Origin: Buxus sempervirens
Taxonomy: Eukaryota; Streptophyta; Magnoliopsida; Buxales; Buxaceae
DNA length: 64,000 nt
Reading direction: 5' to 3'
Assembly (NCBI GenBank): GCA_947561395.2
Contig: OX387184.1
Span: 31,734,766-31,798,765 of the forward strand
Below, one piece after another: positions 54,267-64,000 of the stretch (positions are counted from its first letter, which is position 1; every line of letters begins with the position of its first letter). The notes under the pieces were generated by a model. That model was not told the origin of the DNA. It saw only the letters and a list, made by a program, of their open reading frames with translations, and searched no databases. A program made the translations under genes and the position numbers.

Positions 54267-55945
54267 ATGAATCCCATTGAGAATGAAGCTGATGCTCCTC
54301 ACCCAGATATTGTCCTGCTTCAGGAGCAGGTGGCAGGACTAGCCCGAATGCTAGAGAACATACTATCGGTGCAGGCCCAACAAGTTCAAGCCCAGAACCA
54401 AGCACCTCCACCTCCAATCAATATCCCACCTCCGGTTCAACCTATTCCTGAACCCATTTCTGAACCTACCCCTGAACCTATACTGATCAGGGAGGAGATG
54501 GTTGAGTCTGAGAAAGAGAATGAAAAAGAAAAGATGAGGGATGAAATAGAAAGAAAATTCATGCACAGGCTGGAGATGATCCAGGATGAAATGAGGGAGT
54601 GAAAGGGATACGTAACTTTGGGGGCACCAATTTTGAAGATTTGTGCCTATACCCCAATGTATGCTTACCGGCCAAATTCAAGTGTCTGGATTTTGATAAA
54701 TATGATGGCACTGGCTGCCCAATGAGCCATTTGAAGTTATACTGCGGGGCTTTATGCCAGTTTGGCCGGGATGACGGCATACTAATTCAACTCTTTCATA
54801 GGAGTTTAACTGGAGCTGCTTTGAGGTGGTTTACCACTTTGGATCATGGGAAAATAAGAAGGTGGAAGGATTTAGCAGATTCCTTTTTGGCACAATACAA
54901 GTTTAACTCAGAGATCGTGCCAGACCGGTACGACATGATGAGGATGAGCAAGAGAAATGATGAGACCATAAGGCAATATGCTAAAAGGTGGAGGGAGTTG
55001 GCTGCACAAGTCAAGCCACCCATGGGAGAACCAGAAATGATTTCAACTTTCATCATGACATTGGGGCAACCATTTTACAGTCACTTGGTAGGTCAAACTA
55101 CCACCAACTTTGCTGCCCTAGTGCAAGTGGCAGACAGAATTGAAGATGGGATCAAGTTTGGGAAAATAGCTGATTACTCTGCAGTGTTGAACCAGGAAGC
55201 TTCCACCACTTTCTCTACACAGAAAAAGGAAAATGGTAATGGAAGAAGAAAGAATGAAGAAAGGAGAGAAGCAGAAGTGAATATGGTACAACTTCCCAGG
55301 GAACCCTTTCAAATCAATGTCCATCCACCTCCTATCAAGCCAACCCATCAAGTTCCTTTGATGCCTATCCAAATTAATGTCCCTTTTGCACAGCCTGTGA
55401 AGGAGGAAACAGAAGTAAGGAAGAGAAGGGAATTTTCTAAACTGCCTATGAGACCATTTGAACTTTTGCCTACCTTACTTCAAAAGGGTTACGTGACTTT
55501 GAGGTTGCCAAATCCTCATGCAAGCAAAGGGAAGGGTTATGATTCATCTGCAATATGTGATTATCATATGAGCAATCCAGGGCATACCACAGATCGTTGC
55601 TTGGACCTAAAGCATGCAATTCAGGATTTGCTGGATAATAACTCTTTATCATTCAATTCAGTCACTCCCATCCCACCTACCGATAACAATGGGGCAGGTA
55701 GCTCAAATGCAATAGGGGCAATTTTTTCTGGAAAAAGAAGATTTGACCCTTCTCAGCTTATCGCTCCTATTGGTCCAACAGTCAGGGTTTATCTTGAAAT
55801 AAATTCTCCTGGTTATGAGCAGGAAGGCTTGCCTTACTCAGTAGGAGAAAGAAAGTATCTGAAAAAGGGAGAAAAGTCAATTTTTGCCTTTGAGAACAGG
55901 GGCAGTTTTCGAACTCCCATGTTCTCTGAAAAGAAACCTGCATAA
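54267..55945 (+). pseudogene. E6 gag, one frameshift, pol absent
   Basis: The likely start ATG is 54,267 (context GCCATGA; MNPIENEADAPHPD), because upstream codons in this frame fall before the proposed splice acceptor. The first frame ends EMRE with a TGA at 54,600-54,602. The capsid domain continues in another frame from about 54,599 (NFGGTNFEDLCLYPNVCLPAKFKC, RSLTGAALRWFTTL, QYAKRWRELA, TLGQPFYSHLVGQ), so one small indel separates them. Near the end come CDYHMSNPGHTTDRC and FDPSQLIAPIGPTVRV, which in E3 lie just after the TGA, then a stop at 55,943-55,945. No protease or RT follows. The 448-residue second part is otherwise clean. Confidence 0.88.
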
Positions 55946-58900
55946 GAAGAATGCACATTTCCTGAGGATCCTAAGGAGCCTTGTTCTCAGGAAGTGATTT
56001 TAATAAAGGCTCTTCAAAAAACAAAAGATTTTTCCCTTTTACATTTTTCTAGAAAAAAAAAAGAGTTTTCAGCAAGGTCCTTTTACTTATGAATCATATC
56101 TCTTATTGAATTTCATTGAGTTGAATATGACTTTGACATTGGGCTCAATTTTGAGACCAAAATCGAAGAAAAAGACATTTTATATGAAAATTCAAATCTT
56201 TTTAAGTGTCATGAGAAGAATATTCTGCAAAATTATGAAGTGACCAATTTTATGGCCTTTGGAACCAAAGATGACCCATAGTCTTCAACAGAAAAGATAG
56301 AAGAAGATTTGAAGTTTCTTCATTAGAATACAGAAAGGATCGCACCACTTGCTGATTCGTTCAAAGGGAAGTTGAGAATATTGTTTGAAGAAATTTTGGG
56401 GGCTTTGCACTTGAAAATATGGGAGAATCTGACCTTTTCGTTGGAAATAGAATTGGGCATCATTTGATGGAAAGAATCCAAATTCATAAGATTGATCAAA
56501 AGGTGAAGAACTTGTTCATAACATAAGTTTTATTTAAAGAGGCTTTCATGTTGACAGAAGGTGATTAAGAAGAAAAAAAAAAGAAAAGAGAAGAAAAATC
56601 CTGAGCCAGTCATGTAGTGCAACTCTACCAAGTCTAAAATTCAAATTTTTCTTAAAATGATAAGAGGCCTTTCTTTCTTATATCCCCAAAATTTTTGAAA
56701 TCCCTAGTTAAACCCTTTGAGCTTGATACATTTTTCCAAGTAACCTAAACTGAGAATTGTAACCCCACACTGGGGCAAATTTATTAAGGCATAAAAAAAA
56801 AAAAGAATGAAGGGACAATTATTGAAGTTCAAAAGGGATTTTGAATATGTTTTCAGAAGATAATCAAATGCTATTTGGAGAATGTCTTCAAAATTGTGAA
56901 GAAAAGAATGGAAAAAAGAAGTTCAATACTGGAGAATATGTTTTAAATGAAGAAATCAAATTGAGAGAAGAACTTCATTACTGGGGCAATTTTGTATTCA
57001 TTCCAAGGGAAGAAATGCCTTAAAAATTACAATTTCAGTTAACCCATTTGATCATATGGTATTTGAGCCTTTTATTCCTTTTCTTTCTAAACTAACACCA
57101 AGCCTTCGTTTCGTCCCATTCATAAGTCCTCTTTGATTAAGAAATTTTGAATTAAGGCAGTTTTGACTACATGGTTGCTGGTGATGAAGGATTAAAAAAA
57201 AGAAAAAATAAAAAAAAAAAAAAGAAAAAAGAAGAAGAAAAAAAAAAAGGAAAAAATGGAGAAAATGTAGTGAAAACCCGGAAGGGCGCTACATGGCAAA
57301 TAATCAGCTATCTACAAGAAGGAAATCGTTAGAGTGGAAAGCCCAGAATTGGCACAGATCCAAGTGAAATCTTCATGTTGGTGGTTATTTTGAGATACAT
57401 CCACTCTTCAAGTGATTGAGAAAAATTCTCTTTTCAAGACTGAAGCAACATAATCAAAACTATGGTATGAATCATCTGTGAACAAGTTGATGGCCATCAA
57501 AATTGCCATTAGGAAATTATTGCTGAAGTTGAAGTCATAAATTCTCATATCATGGATACAATGGAGAAACAATTGTTCTTCAATTGGATGAAGGAAGATG
57601 TCTTTCTAGACTGGGGCAAAATAGTCAGATTGAAAGAGTTGTCATATCAGGAGCATTAATTGACAAGTCGATGGTCATGGGAATGATTCTAAAGGTTCCA
57701 AAGGTTGATTTTGGTCTTTCTGTATTTTCTGAAATAATCTTCTCATTATTCAACTTGATTTTAATTCTTTTGGACTATATGCTAATAAGTGATTGGATCA
57801 TTTTTTCAAAAAAAAAAAATATATAAAAACACAAAAAAGGCAAAAACTATATTTTTGGCCTATGATGAGAATCTATATCTTTTCATAAAACATTGGTTTT
57901 GCAAGCATTAGAGAATTCTGAGGCCACTAGTATAAAACATATTTTCTTATATTTGCATTTGAATTTGCATTCTTCTATTAGGGTTTCTTTTTGGCAAAGG
58001 TTAAAAAAAAAAAAAAAAGAAAAAGAAAGAGAAAAAAAGAGGAAAAGAAAAAAAGAAAAAAAAAATAAAAAGGAAAAAAGAGGATCATCTCTACTGAGGG
58101 GCAAATACTTCTTCAAACAATCAAAACCGGGGCATGCTCAATGTCTTTCCTTCTGGGTTTTCATTGGAATGAATTCCAACATCTGGAAGAAGCAATCAAG
58201 CTTTAGTCTTCGAATTTGAAAGAAAAAAAAAAGGCTTCGAAGCAATTGCATGTTTTCTCTGTTAAACAAGGGTTCCCAATTCTTCAATCATGAAGAAGGA
58301 TTTTACTGGGGCAGCAAGAAGGCATGAAAGACAAATCAAGGGTTGTAAAGGCATGAGGTTAGATCAACAGATCATGATCCATCAATCAAGATGGGGGCAT
58401 TCACTTGGGCAATTAAAAAGCATGAAGACAGGTTATAGGCAGTAAGGGCACATACATCATTATTGAGAGAGCAAGAAGATAAAGAAGCAAAAGCAAGTTG
58501 CAAAATATTCAAGCACAGGTTCGGGCATCAAATGGCACCCAGGTATATCAAATAAGAAAATCAATCAGGAAAATTCAAAAAGTGAAAAACATCAAAATCA
58601 ATTGAGTTTGCAGTGGTCAATTTTAAATCCACATTATTTTCAAAAATTGCTTGTCTCAGATTTCTTTTTATAGCCACGAGAGCTCCAAGAAATCTGAGAT
58701 AAGGAAGAGACGCCACCCCACTTCAAGCAGGGGTTTCATTGGCTATCTTCGAATCCATGTTTTTATCATTTCTTTGTTGGATCAAAGCAAGTTCAATTAA
58801 TGAGATATTTTTCGAATGTGTAATTTTGAGTTGTGTCTGTTTTTTGCTGTTCATTATGCTACAACTGCAGGCCACCCAGAAAAATTGTCTTTTTCATCAT

Positions 58901-59205
58901 TTTCTCCACACTTTTCAGGAGATCAATGTTTATATTAGTTGTAAGTTGCAAGGATTGCCACCTTACCCACTTTTGTTTAAAAATTTTGTCTCAAATCTCA
59001 CTTCATAGCCCACAAGTGCTCAGTGAGAGGAGAGAGGAGGATTTGCCCCTTAAGCTGAGGGACTTTTAGCAAATCTTCCGCAATGAATTATTTTTCCCAA
59101 CATCATCTTTTTAATCCTTGCAAAGTGCAATTAGTCAGACAAAGATCTCAAAAAGTGCAATTAGTGGGTCTTTTTACTCTCTGCTAATAATTGGTTCCAA
59201 TCACC
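55946..59205 (+). other. E6 3' non-coding region in place of pol
   Basis: 3.3 kb with no RT, RNase H or integrase motif. Four exact ACTGGGGCA words (56,769; 56,990; 57,610; 58,305) and related ones, and two long purine tracts (about 57,194-57,262 and 58,002-58,085). Small lysine-rich frames come from the purine runs. Confidence 0.75.
58002..58085. repeat. Purine-only tract in E6
   Basis: About 80 bases of A and G with almost no pyrimidine. A second such tract lies at about 57,194-57,262. Confidence 0.85.
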
Positions 59206-59222
59206 AGCAAAGAGGGGGCAGC
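59206..59222 (+). promoter_or_regulatory. E6 polypurine tract
   Basis: AGCAAAGAGGGGGCAGC directly before LTR start TGTAGACACC, parallel to E3. Confidence 0.85.
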
Positions 59223-61037
59223 TGTAGACACCCCAAATTGCACTAAAAATGAGAAAATAATTGAAAATATTAATTGGGATTTGAAACAGGTCAAAAAAGT
59301 GTAAAATCTGGCCAAATTGGTCATGACCGTATTTTGTCTACGGACTGGTCATACCTGCAGTTGATATACGGTCACGGCGTGCCCGTATTAATAATACGGG
59401 CAAGGCGCGACCGTAATATATATACGGGCACGGGGGTCTTTGTGCGAATTTTACCTTTTTGATTTTTGAGCCTTATCTGCACCCAAATATCTCTCTTGGA
59501 TAAGCGAATTCTCTTATTTATCTGTTCGAATTATCTCATTTATCCTTGTGGATAAAGGATTGGCATGATCTTGTGTTTAACTCAAACTGAAACTCTATCT
59601 TGCCAAAACCTTGGACCAACCATGCCCCTGGGTTTGCCTATAAATAGAGGCTTTCTCCTCTAGCTTAGGGCCACGAAATTTTGAAGAATCAAAAGCTCCA
59701 AGAGAAGGAAAAGAACCCCTGCTGCTCTGCCTGCTCAATCCAGGTAAGTCCCCTATCCCTTTTTATTTTCTGTCTTCAATTCTAGATGTAATAGGATCAT
59801 CTCTATTGCTGTAGAATAAGGCCATATCTGTTTTTGTATTCCTAAACTTGTCTCTAAGTACCTCAAGGGTCTCTCTAGCCGTAAAACGTGAAGAGAGAAC
59901 TAGGGGAAAGGGGAACAGGTGGATCCCTAGAATAGAACCCCATATCTGTTTTTCTCTTTTTCATAGAATAAAGCCTCTGATTGTGTTTGTGTAACCAAAC
60001 CTATCTACAAGTACCTCAAGAGTCTCTCTAGCCGTAAAACGTGAAGAGAGAACTAGGGGAAAAGAGAACAGGTGGATCCGTAGGGTAGACCCCATGTGCT
60101 CTAATTTGTGAGATGTGGCTATTTTAAATATCCTGATCATGTTTTAATGCTTTTTATGATATATCTGAATGAATTACATGAATCTATGATGTTTATAGCA
60201 TGAGATCCCCTATTTTTGCCAAAATTTGGATTTTTGCCACTTTTGCACCTATAGCACTGTTTTCGTGATTTTTGTGATTTTAGGCTAAGATCTTGGATTT
60301 ATCATGATCAATATGATAGATCTAAATCCAGAAGCCTAAAAGTAAATTCTAGGGTTTCATGAGATGATTTTTAAATTGTTTTTCATTATTGAGATAAGAC
60401 CCTACGGTCTCAGTTCTCCCCTTTTGGTGTTTTTCACCAATAAAGGTATTTTTGGTTTTTATTTTCTGATTTAACGTGAAATTTGGGCTTTATCTATATC
60501 CTGGACTGTTCAAGTTCAATTTTGAAATATTTTATAAAAATCATATTTTTCTAGATTTCTAGAATTTTGACTTGAAACCAGATTTTTGGGATTTTTCACT
60601 TTAAATTGATTTTATTTGATTTTATCTCAATTTTATTTTGATCATGAAACCCTAGGAATGGTATGATCATGTTTGATAGTTCTGGATCAATCAGACTATT
60701 CATATGAAAAAACCATATATTTTTGCTTTTTTTGTGATTTTTTCATGATTTTTATAGCAAGCTTTTTCCTTAATTTTAACATGAACCAATACCTGGCAAC
60801 CACCTTGTGTGGATGAATAGGGGTACCTAACACCTTCCCCTGTTCATAAGCTAATCCCCTTACCCATCTCTGGTTGTTTTTTTAGGAGGGATATTTTGCC
60901 CTAAAATTGCCTTTTGTGCTTATTTAATATTTTGGTGTCCATTCACACCTAAATTGAATGGTGGCGACTCTTTGCTTTGTTTAATCCCATGTGATGATTG
61001 AGGAAATCATTAGATTGATTTTTTCCCATGTCTCACA
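59223..61037 (+). repeat. E6 3' LTR
   Basis: 1,815 bp, near-identical to 50,129-51,944 and ending CCCATGTCTCACA. Differences include T/C near the start, a T-run length change and a short block near 60,846. Confidence 0.93.
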
Positions 61038-61042
61038 ATATG

Positions 61043-62360
61043 CTATAACTCTGCTCTGCTGCATCAAAACACATCCTAAGCCAATCCTAGAAGCATCACA
61101 ATATACTGCAAATTCCTCATCCATGGATAGCACAATCAAAATTGGGGTAGTAGTCAACCTCTACTTCAATTCCTGGAAACTCTGCTCACATTTCTCATCC
61201 CAATGGAATTTCACTGTCTTTTTGGTTAAGTTAGACAAAGGTGCAGCTATACGAGAAAATCCTGCGATGAATCTCCTATAGTAACCTGCCATACCAAGGA
61301 AACACCTGACCTCTATCACTGTAGTGAGTCTAGGCCATTCTGCCACTGCTTTAACCTTCTCAAGGTCCACAGATATACCCTCACCTGAGATAACATGACC
61401 TAAGAATGAAATCTGTCTCAGCCAAAACTGACACTTACTAAATTTCCCATACAACCTGCGGTCTCTCAAAGTGTGCAATACTGCCTTCAAATGCCCAACA
61501 TCTGCCTCTCGGGTCTTAGAATATACTAGGATGTCATTAATGAACACCACTACGAAACTGTCCAAGTATGAATGAAAAATCCTGTTCATGAGGTCCATGA
61601 AAACAGCTGGGGCATTGGTTAGCCCAAAAGGCATAACCAAGAACTCATAATGCCCATAGCGTGTACGGAAAACTGTCTTCTCTATGTCCTCCTTTGATAC
61701 TTTCAACTGATGGTATCCTGACCTCAAGTCTATCTTGGAGAACCAAGATGCACCTTCTAACTGGTCAAACAGGTCATCAATCCTAGGCAACGGATACTTG
61801 TTCTTCATTGTCACTTGATTCAGTTGCCTATAATCGATACACATCCGCATACTACCATCTTTCTTCTGCACAAACAGAACTGGTGCGCCCCATGGCGACA
61901 CACTCGGTCTGATGAATCCCTTTTCCTGAAGCTCATCTAGCTGCTTCTTCAGTTCCTCTTGTTCTGGTTTCACAAGCCGATAGGGTGGCTTTGAAACTGG
62001 AGCCGTACCAGGCATCAACTGGATCCTAAACTCTACTCCTCTAGTAGGTGGTAATCCAGGTAACTCCTCTGGAAACACATTTGCAAACTCTTGAACTACA
62101 GGTACATCGGAGATGACAAGGGTGTCACTTCTCAGCTCCTCTGCTATCACAGATGCTACCAGACCAATTTGCGACTTCAACCCCTCACATTTGAAACAAT
62201 GAGTGGTTTGATCTAGCCCTCTAACAATCACTGTCCCCGCATAGCAATCCAACGTCACATGGTGTCTACATAACCAGTCCATCCCCAATATCACGTCAAA
62301 ACCTCCAATGTCTAAGGCAATCAAATCGCTAGACAACTCCAGTCTACCCAATCTAATCAT
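61043..62360 (-). pseudogene. E4 pol start: protease end, RT, RNase H start
   Basis: A 399-residue open part from 62,360 has [53 protein letters not shown] and [15 protein letters not shown]. The RT active-site box reads [11 protein letters not shown], with Asn in place of the first catalytic Asp of FIDD, so RT would be inactive. It stops at 61,161; the rest (VYCDAS-like and MQQSRVIAY) reaches E6 at 61,043. A TGA separates it in frame from the gag/protease part above. Confidence 0.88.
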
Positions 62361-63828
62361 TCAGTCTCTATACATATGTTCGACTCTAGTAGACTCTCCC
62401 AAAGGTGTGTGTATAGACAATGCAACATCCAATTCAGTGGGTGGCAAACCAATCCGTCGTGCACATGTAGGTGATATAAATGAATGTGAAGCACCAGAAT
62501 CAAACAGAACACATGCTGATCTACCACAAATGAAAAGAATACCTCCGATCAGCTCAGGTGCCTCATGATCAGCCTCGATATCCTCCACACGCTCAGGCTC
62601 ATGCTCCTCATGTGCCTCCACTGTATACAGTCTAGCTGGCTGTGGCTGTTGAGCAGGTACTGCCTGCCTCTGGCCTCCTCTTTGAACTGGTCCCCTGCCT
62701 TGGGGCTTCTGCCCAACTGGTGCATTCTGAGCTGTCTGCTGAAACTGTGGCCTTTGTGGGAAAGCAGATGCGGTCTCTGGCTATGGTAATGCTGGTCGTG
62801 GCACTGTTAACGACTGATAACTAGGAGAGCATTGACAATCAGTGATCCTATGACCCGCCTTTCCACATCTGTAACAAGTGCCCGGTGCTGCGACACACGG
62901 ACCAGGTACATGATACCGGCCACAACTGGCACATCCCCTTTGAGCTGGCTTATACTGTCCTCCTGAAGGCTTCGCCCTAGTCCAATCTCTGGGCCTCTTG
63001 TTTCCACTAAGGAAACCTCTCTGGTTTGCAGGCCTCATAAGTGGTCTAGCTCTGCTTTGGCTCACTCTAGCTTCTATGTCACTCTCAGCCTTGGTGGCTT
63101 TACGTACCACGTCCTTCAGTTCAGTGCATAAGAGTACCATCAGCATACTCTTTATCTCGGGCTTCAGACCCCGCTCAAAGTGCGAAGTCAACCTCCTCTC
63201 ATCCTGTGTCATGTGGGGTGCAAATCAGGACAAGGCTGCAAATCTAGCCTTGTACTAGGCCACTTTCTGGCTCCCCTGGGTAATCTCTATGAATTCCCAC
63301 TTCTTCTTGAGCCAGACTTCCTCAGAAAAGTACTGGTCATAGAAGACCTCTCTGAATCTATCCCAAGTCATGTATGTAGCCTGTGGGTCCTGCCTCTTCC
63401 TGGCTGTCCACCAGTGAACTGCCTCACCCTCAAATAAGAATGTTGCCAATCGCACTCTCCTGTCCATCGGGCATCCTATGGCCTCAAAAATCCACTCCAC
63501 TCTCATCAGCCATCTCTCAGCCTCCATCGGATCTGGATGTCCATTGAAGATAGGTGGATCCAACTTTCGGAACTGTTCTAGATCCTTGGCCGTCTGTATG
63601 GCCCTCTCATGTACAGGCTCATCTCCATGACCATTGCCATCATTTCCACCATTACCATACTGGCTCGTCTCTCCTCCCTTTCCTTGGCAAGAAGCTCTGG
63701 CAAGCTGCTAACAACTGCCTACACATCACCCCTGGAGGTGGTGGAGGTAATGGAACATCCTGCTGCTCCTCCTCAACATCATCTCTTTCAATAGGATCAG
63801 CTCTAGCACGTCTCCCTCTACCAGCCAT
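62361..63828 (-). pseudogene. E4 gag and protease start, degraded
   Basis: Start ATG 63,828-63,826 (MAGRGRRARADPIERDD). Pieces: 63,563-63,255 (LDPPIFNGHPDPMEAERWL, MTWDRFREVFYDQYF), 63,212-62,781 (zinc knuckle CYRCGKAGHRITDC), 62,621-62,361 (protease site VLFDSGASHSFI). Several stops and frame changes. Confidence 0.85.
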
Positions 63829-63928
63829 CTGCAAAATTCACTTGTTAGAATCCAATAATTCTAGGGGTTCTATCTAGCATACTCACAATCCCATTCCCCT
63901 AAAGCTGGCTATCTAAGGTTAGCACCAT

Positions 63929-63941
63929 TGCTTTGATACCA
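63929..63941 (-). promoter_or_regulatory. E4 primer binding site, tRNA-iMet type
   Basis: Minus strand TGGTATCAAAGCA, one change from the usual TGGTATCAGAGC. Confidence 0.75.
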
Positions 63942-63945
63942 TCTT

Positions 63946-64000
63946 TGTAACGCCCTGAACCCGGGTCAGTGCAAACTGGCACCTGACCCGAACCGGGTTT
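63946..64000 (-). repeat. E4 5' LTR, first 55 bp only
   Basis: TGTAACGCCCTGAACCC as in the 3' LTR; continues beyond the window. Confidence 0.85.

Larger units (their letters stand above)
50129..61037 (+). mobile_element. E6: young non-autonomous Tat-type element
   Basis: LTRs 50,129-51,944 and 59,223-61,037, tRNA-Arg-type PBS, structured leader, gag, and a PPT, but no pol. LTRs differ at only about ten positions. Flanks are ATACA and ATATG (two transitions apart), and E4's RNase H frame rejoins across the site, so it is an insertion in E4. Total 10.9 kb. Confidence 0.9.
42852..64000 (-). mobile_element. E4: Tekay/Del-like chromovirus, split by E5 and E6, right end outside
   Basis: 3' LTR 42,852-45,218, PPT 45,219-45,230, pol in pieces down to gag start 63,828, PBS about 63,929-63,941 and 5' LTR from 63,946. 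Broken by stops and frameshifts and by two later insertions. The TSD cannot be checked because the right end is outside the window. Confidence 0.88.

Noticed and set aside
57893..58219. Lysine-rich 108-codon frame
   Set aside because: Made by a purine tract in the E6 3' region.

Overview
This is plant nuclear DNA, very probably from a eudicot. It is gene-poor and almost wholly made of nested Ty3/gypsy LTR retrotransposons. The only host gene I can support is the 5' end of a minus-strand gene at the left edge (1-164), with a TATA-like/telo-box promoter upstream. No bacterial, organellar, CRISPR, rRNA or tRNA genes were seen. I label the elements E0-E8. All identities and difference counts are by eye.

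Layout. Left nest, four deep: E0, a probable solo LTR (1,592-2,534 and 34,311-36,042), is split by E1, a solo LTR of a Tekay/Del-like chromovirus (2,535-34,305, TSD CTATG). E1 is split by E2, a Tekay/Del-like element with both LTRs (3,696-33,124, TSD ATCTA, minus strand). E2's gag is split by E3, a Tat/Ogre-type element (10,489-30,143, TSD GTGTC). Next comes AT-rich DNA with a degenerate tandem duplication (36,043-37,454). Then Tekay-like LTR fragments E7 (37,455-38,192 and 41,196-42,851) flank E8, a Tat-type solo LTR (38,193-41,190, TSD GATAC). Right nest: E4, a Tekay/Del-like element (42,852 to beyond 64,000, minus strand), is interrupted by E5, a solo LTR (45,376-48,377, TSD CTTTA), and by E6, a young Tat element with gag but no pol (50,129-61,037, plus strand).

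How the parts work. E2 and E4 carry the chromovirus gag-PR-RT-RH-INT-chromodomain order, broken by stops and frameshifts. E3 carries Ogre-type ORF1, gag and a long open pol (PR, G-patch-like segment, RT, two RNase H domains, INT), with one in-frame TGA between gag and pol. E6 has LTRs, tRNA-Arg-type PBS, leader, gag and PPT, and would need pol in trans.

Most interesting. (1) E3 is not a normal provirus. Its right end is an inverted copy of its own 3' end (3' non-coding region + PPT + LTR), so both outer ends are LTR 3' (U5) ends, yet one perfect 5-bp TSD flanks the whole 19.7 kb. This looks like a fold-back or head-to-head cDNA that integrated. (2) Several elements hold short stem-loop families in which loops stay constant while stems change on both arms. 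They lie in the E6 and E3 leaders just upstream of gag, in Tekay-like LTRs, and in the U5 of three Tat LTRs next to a second match to the tRNA-Arg primer. This points to conserved RNA structure (packaging, dimerisation or priming), or alternatively a DNA-level palindrome function.
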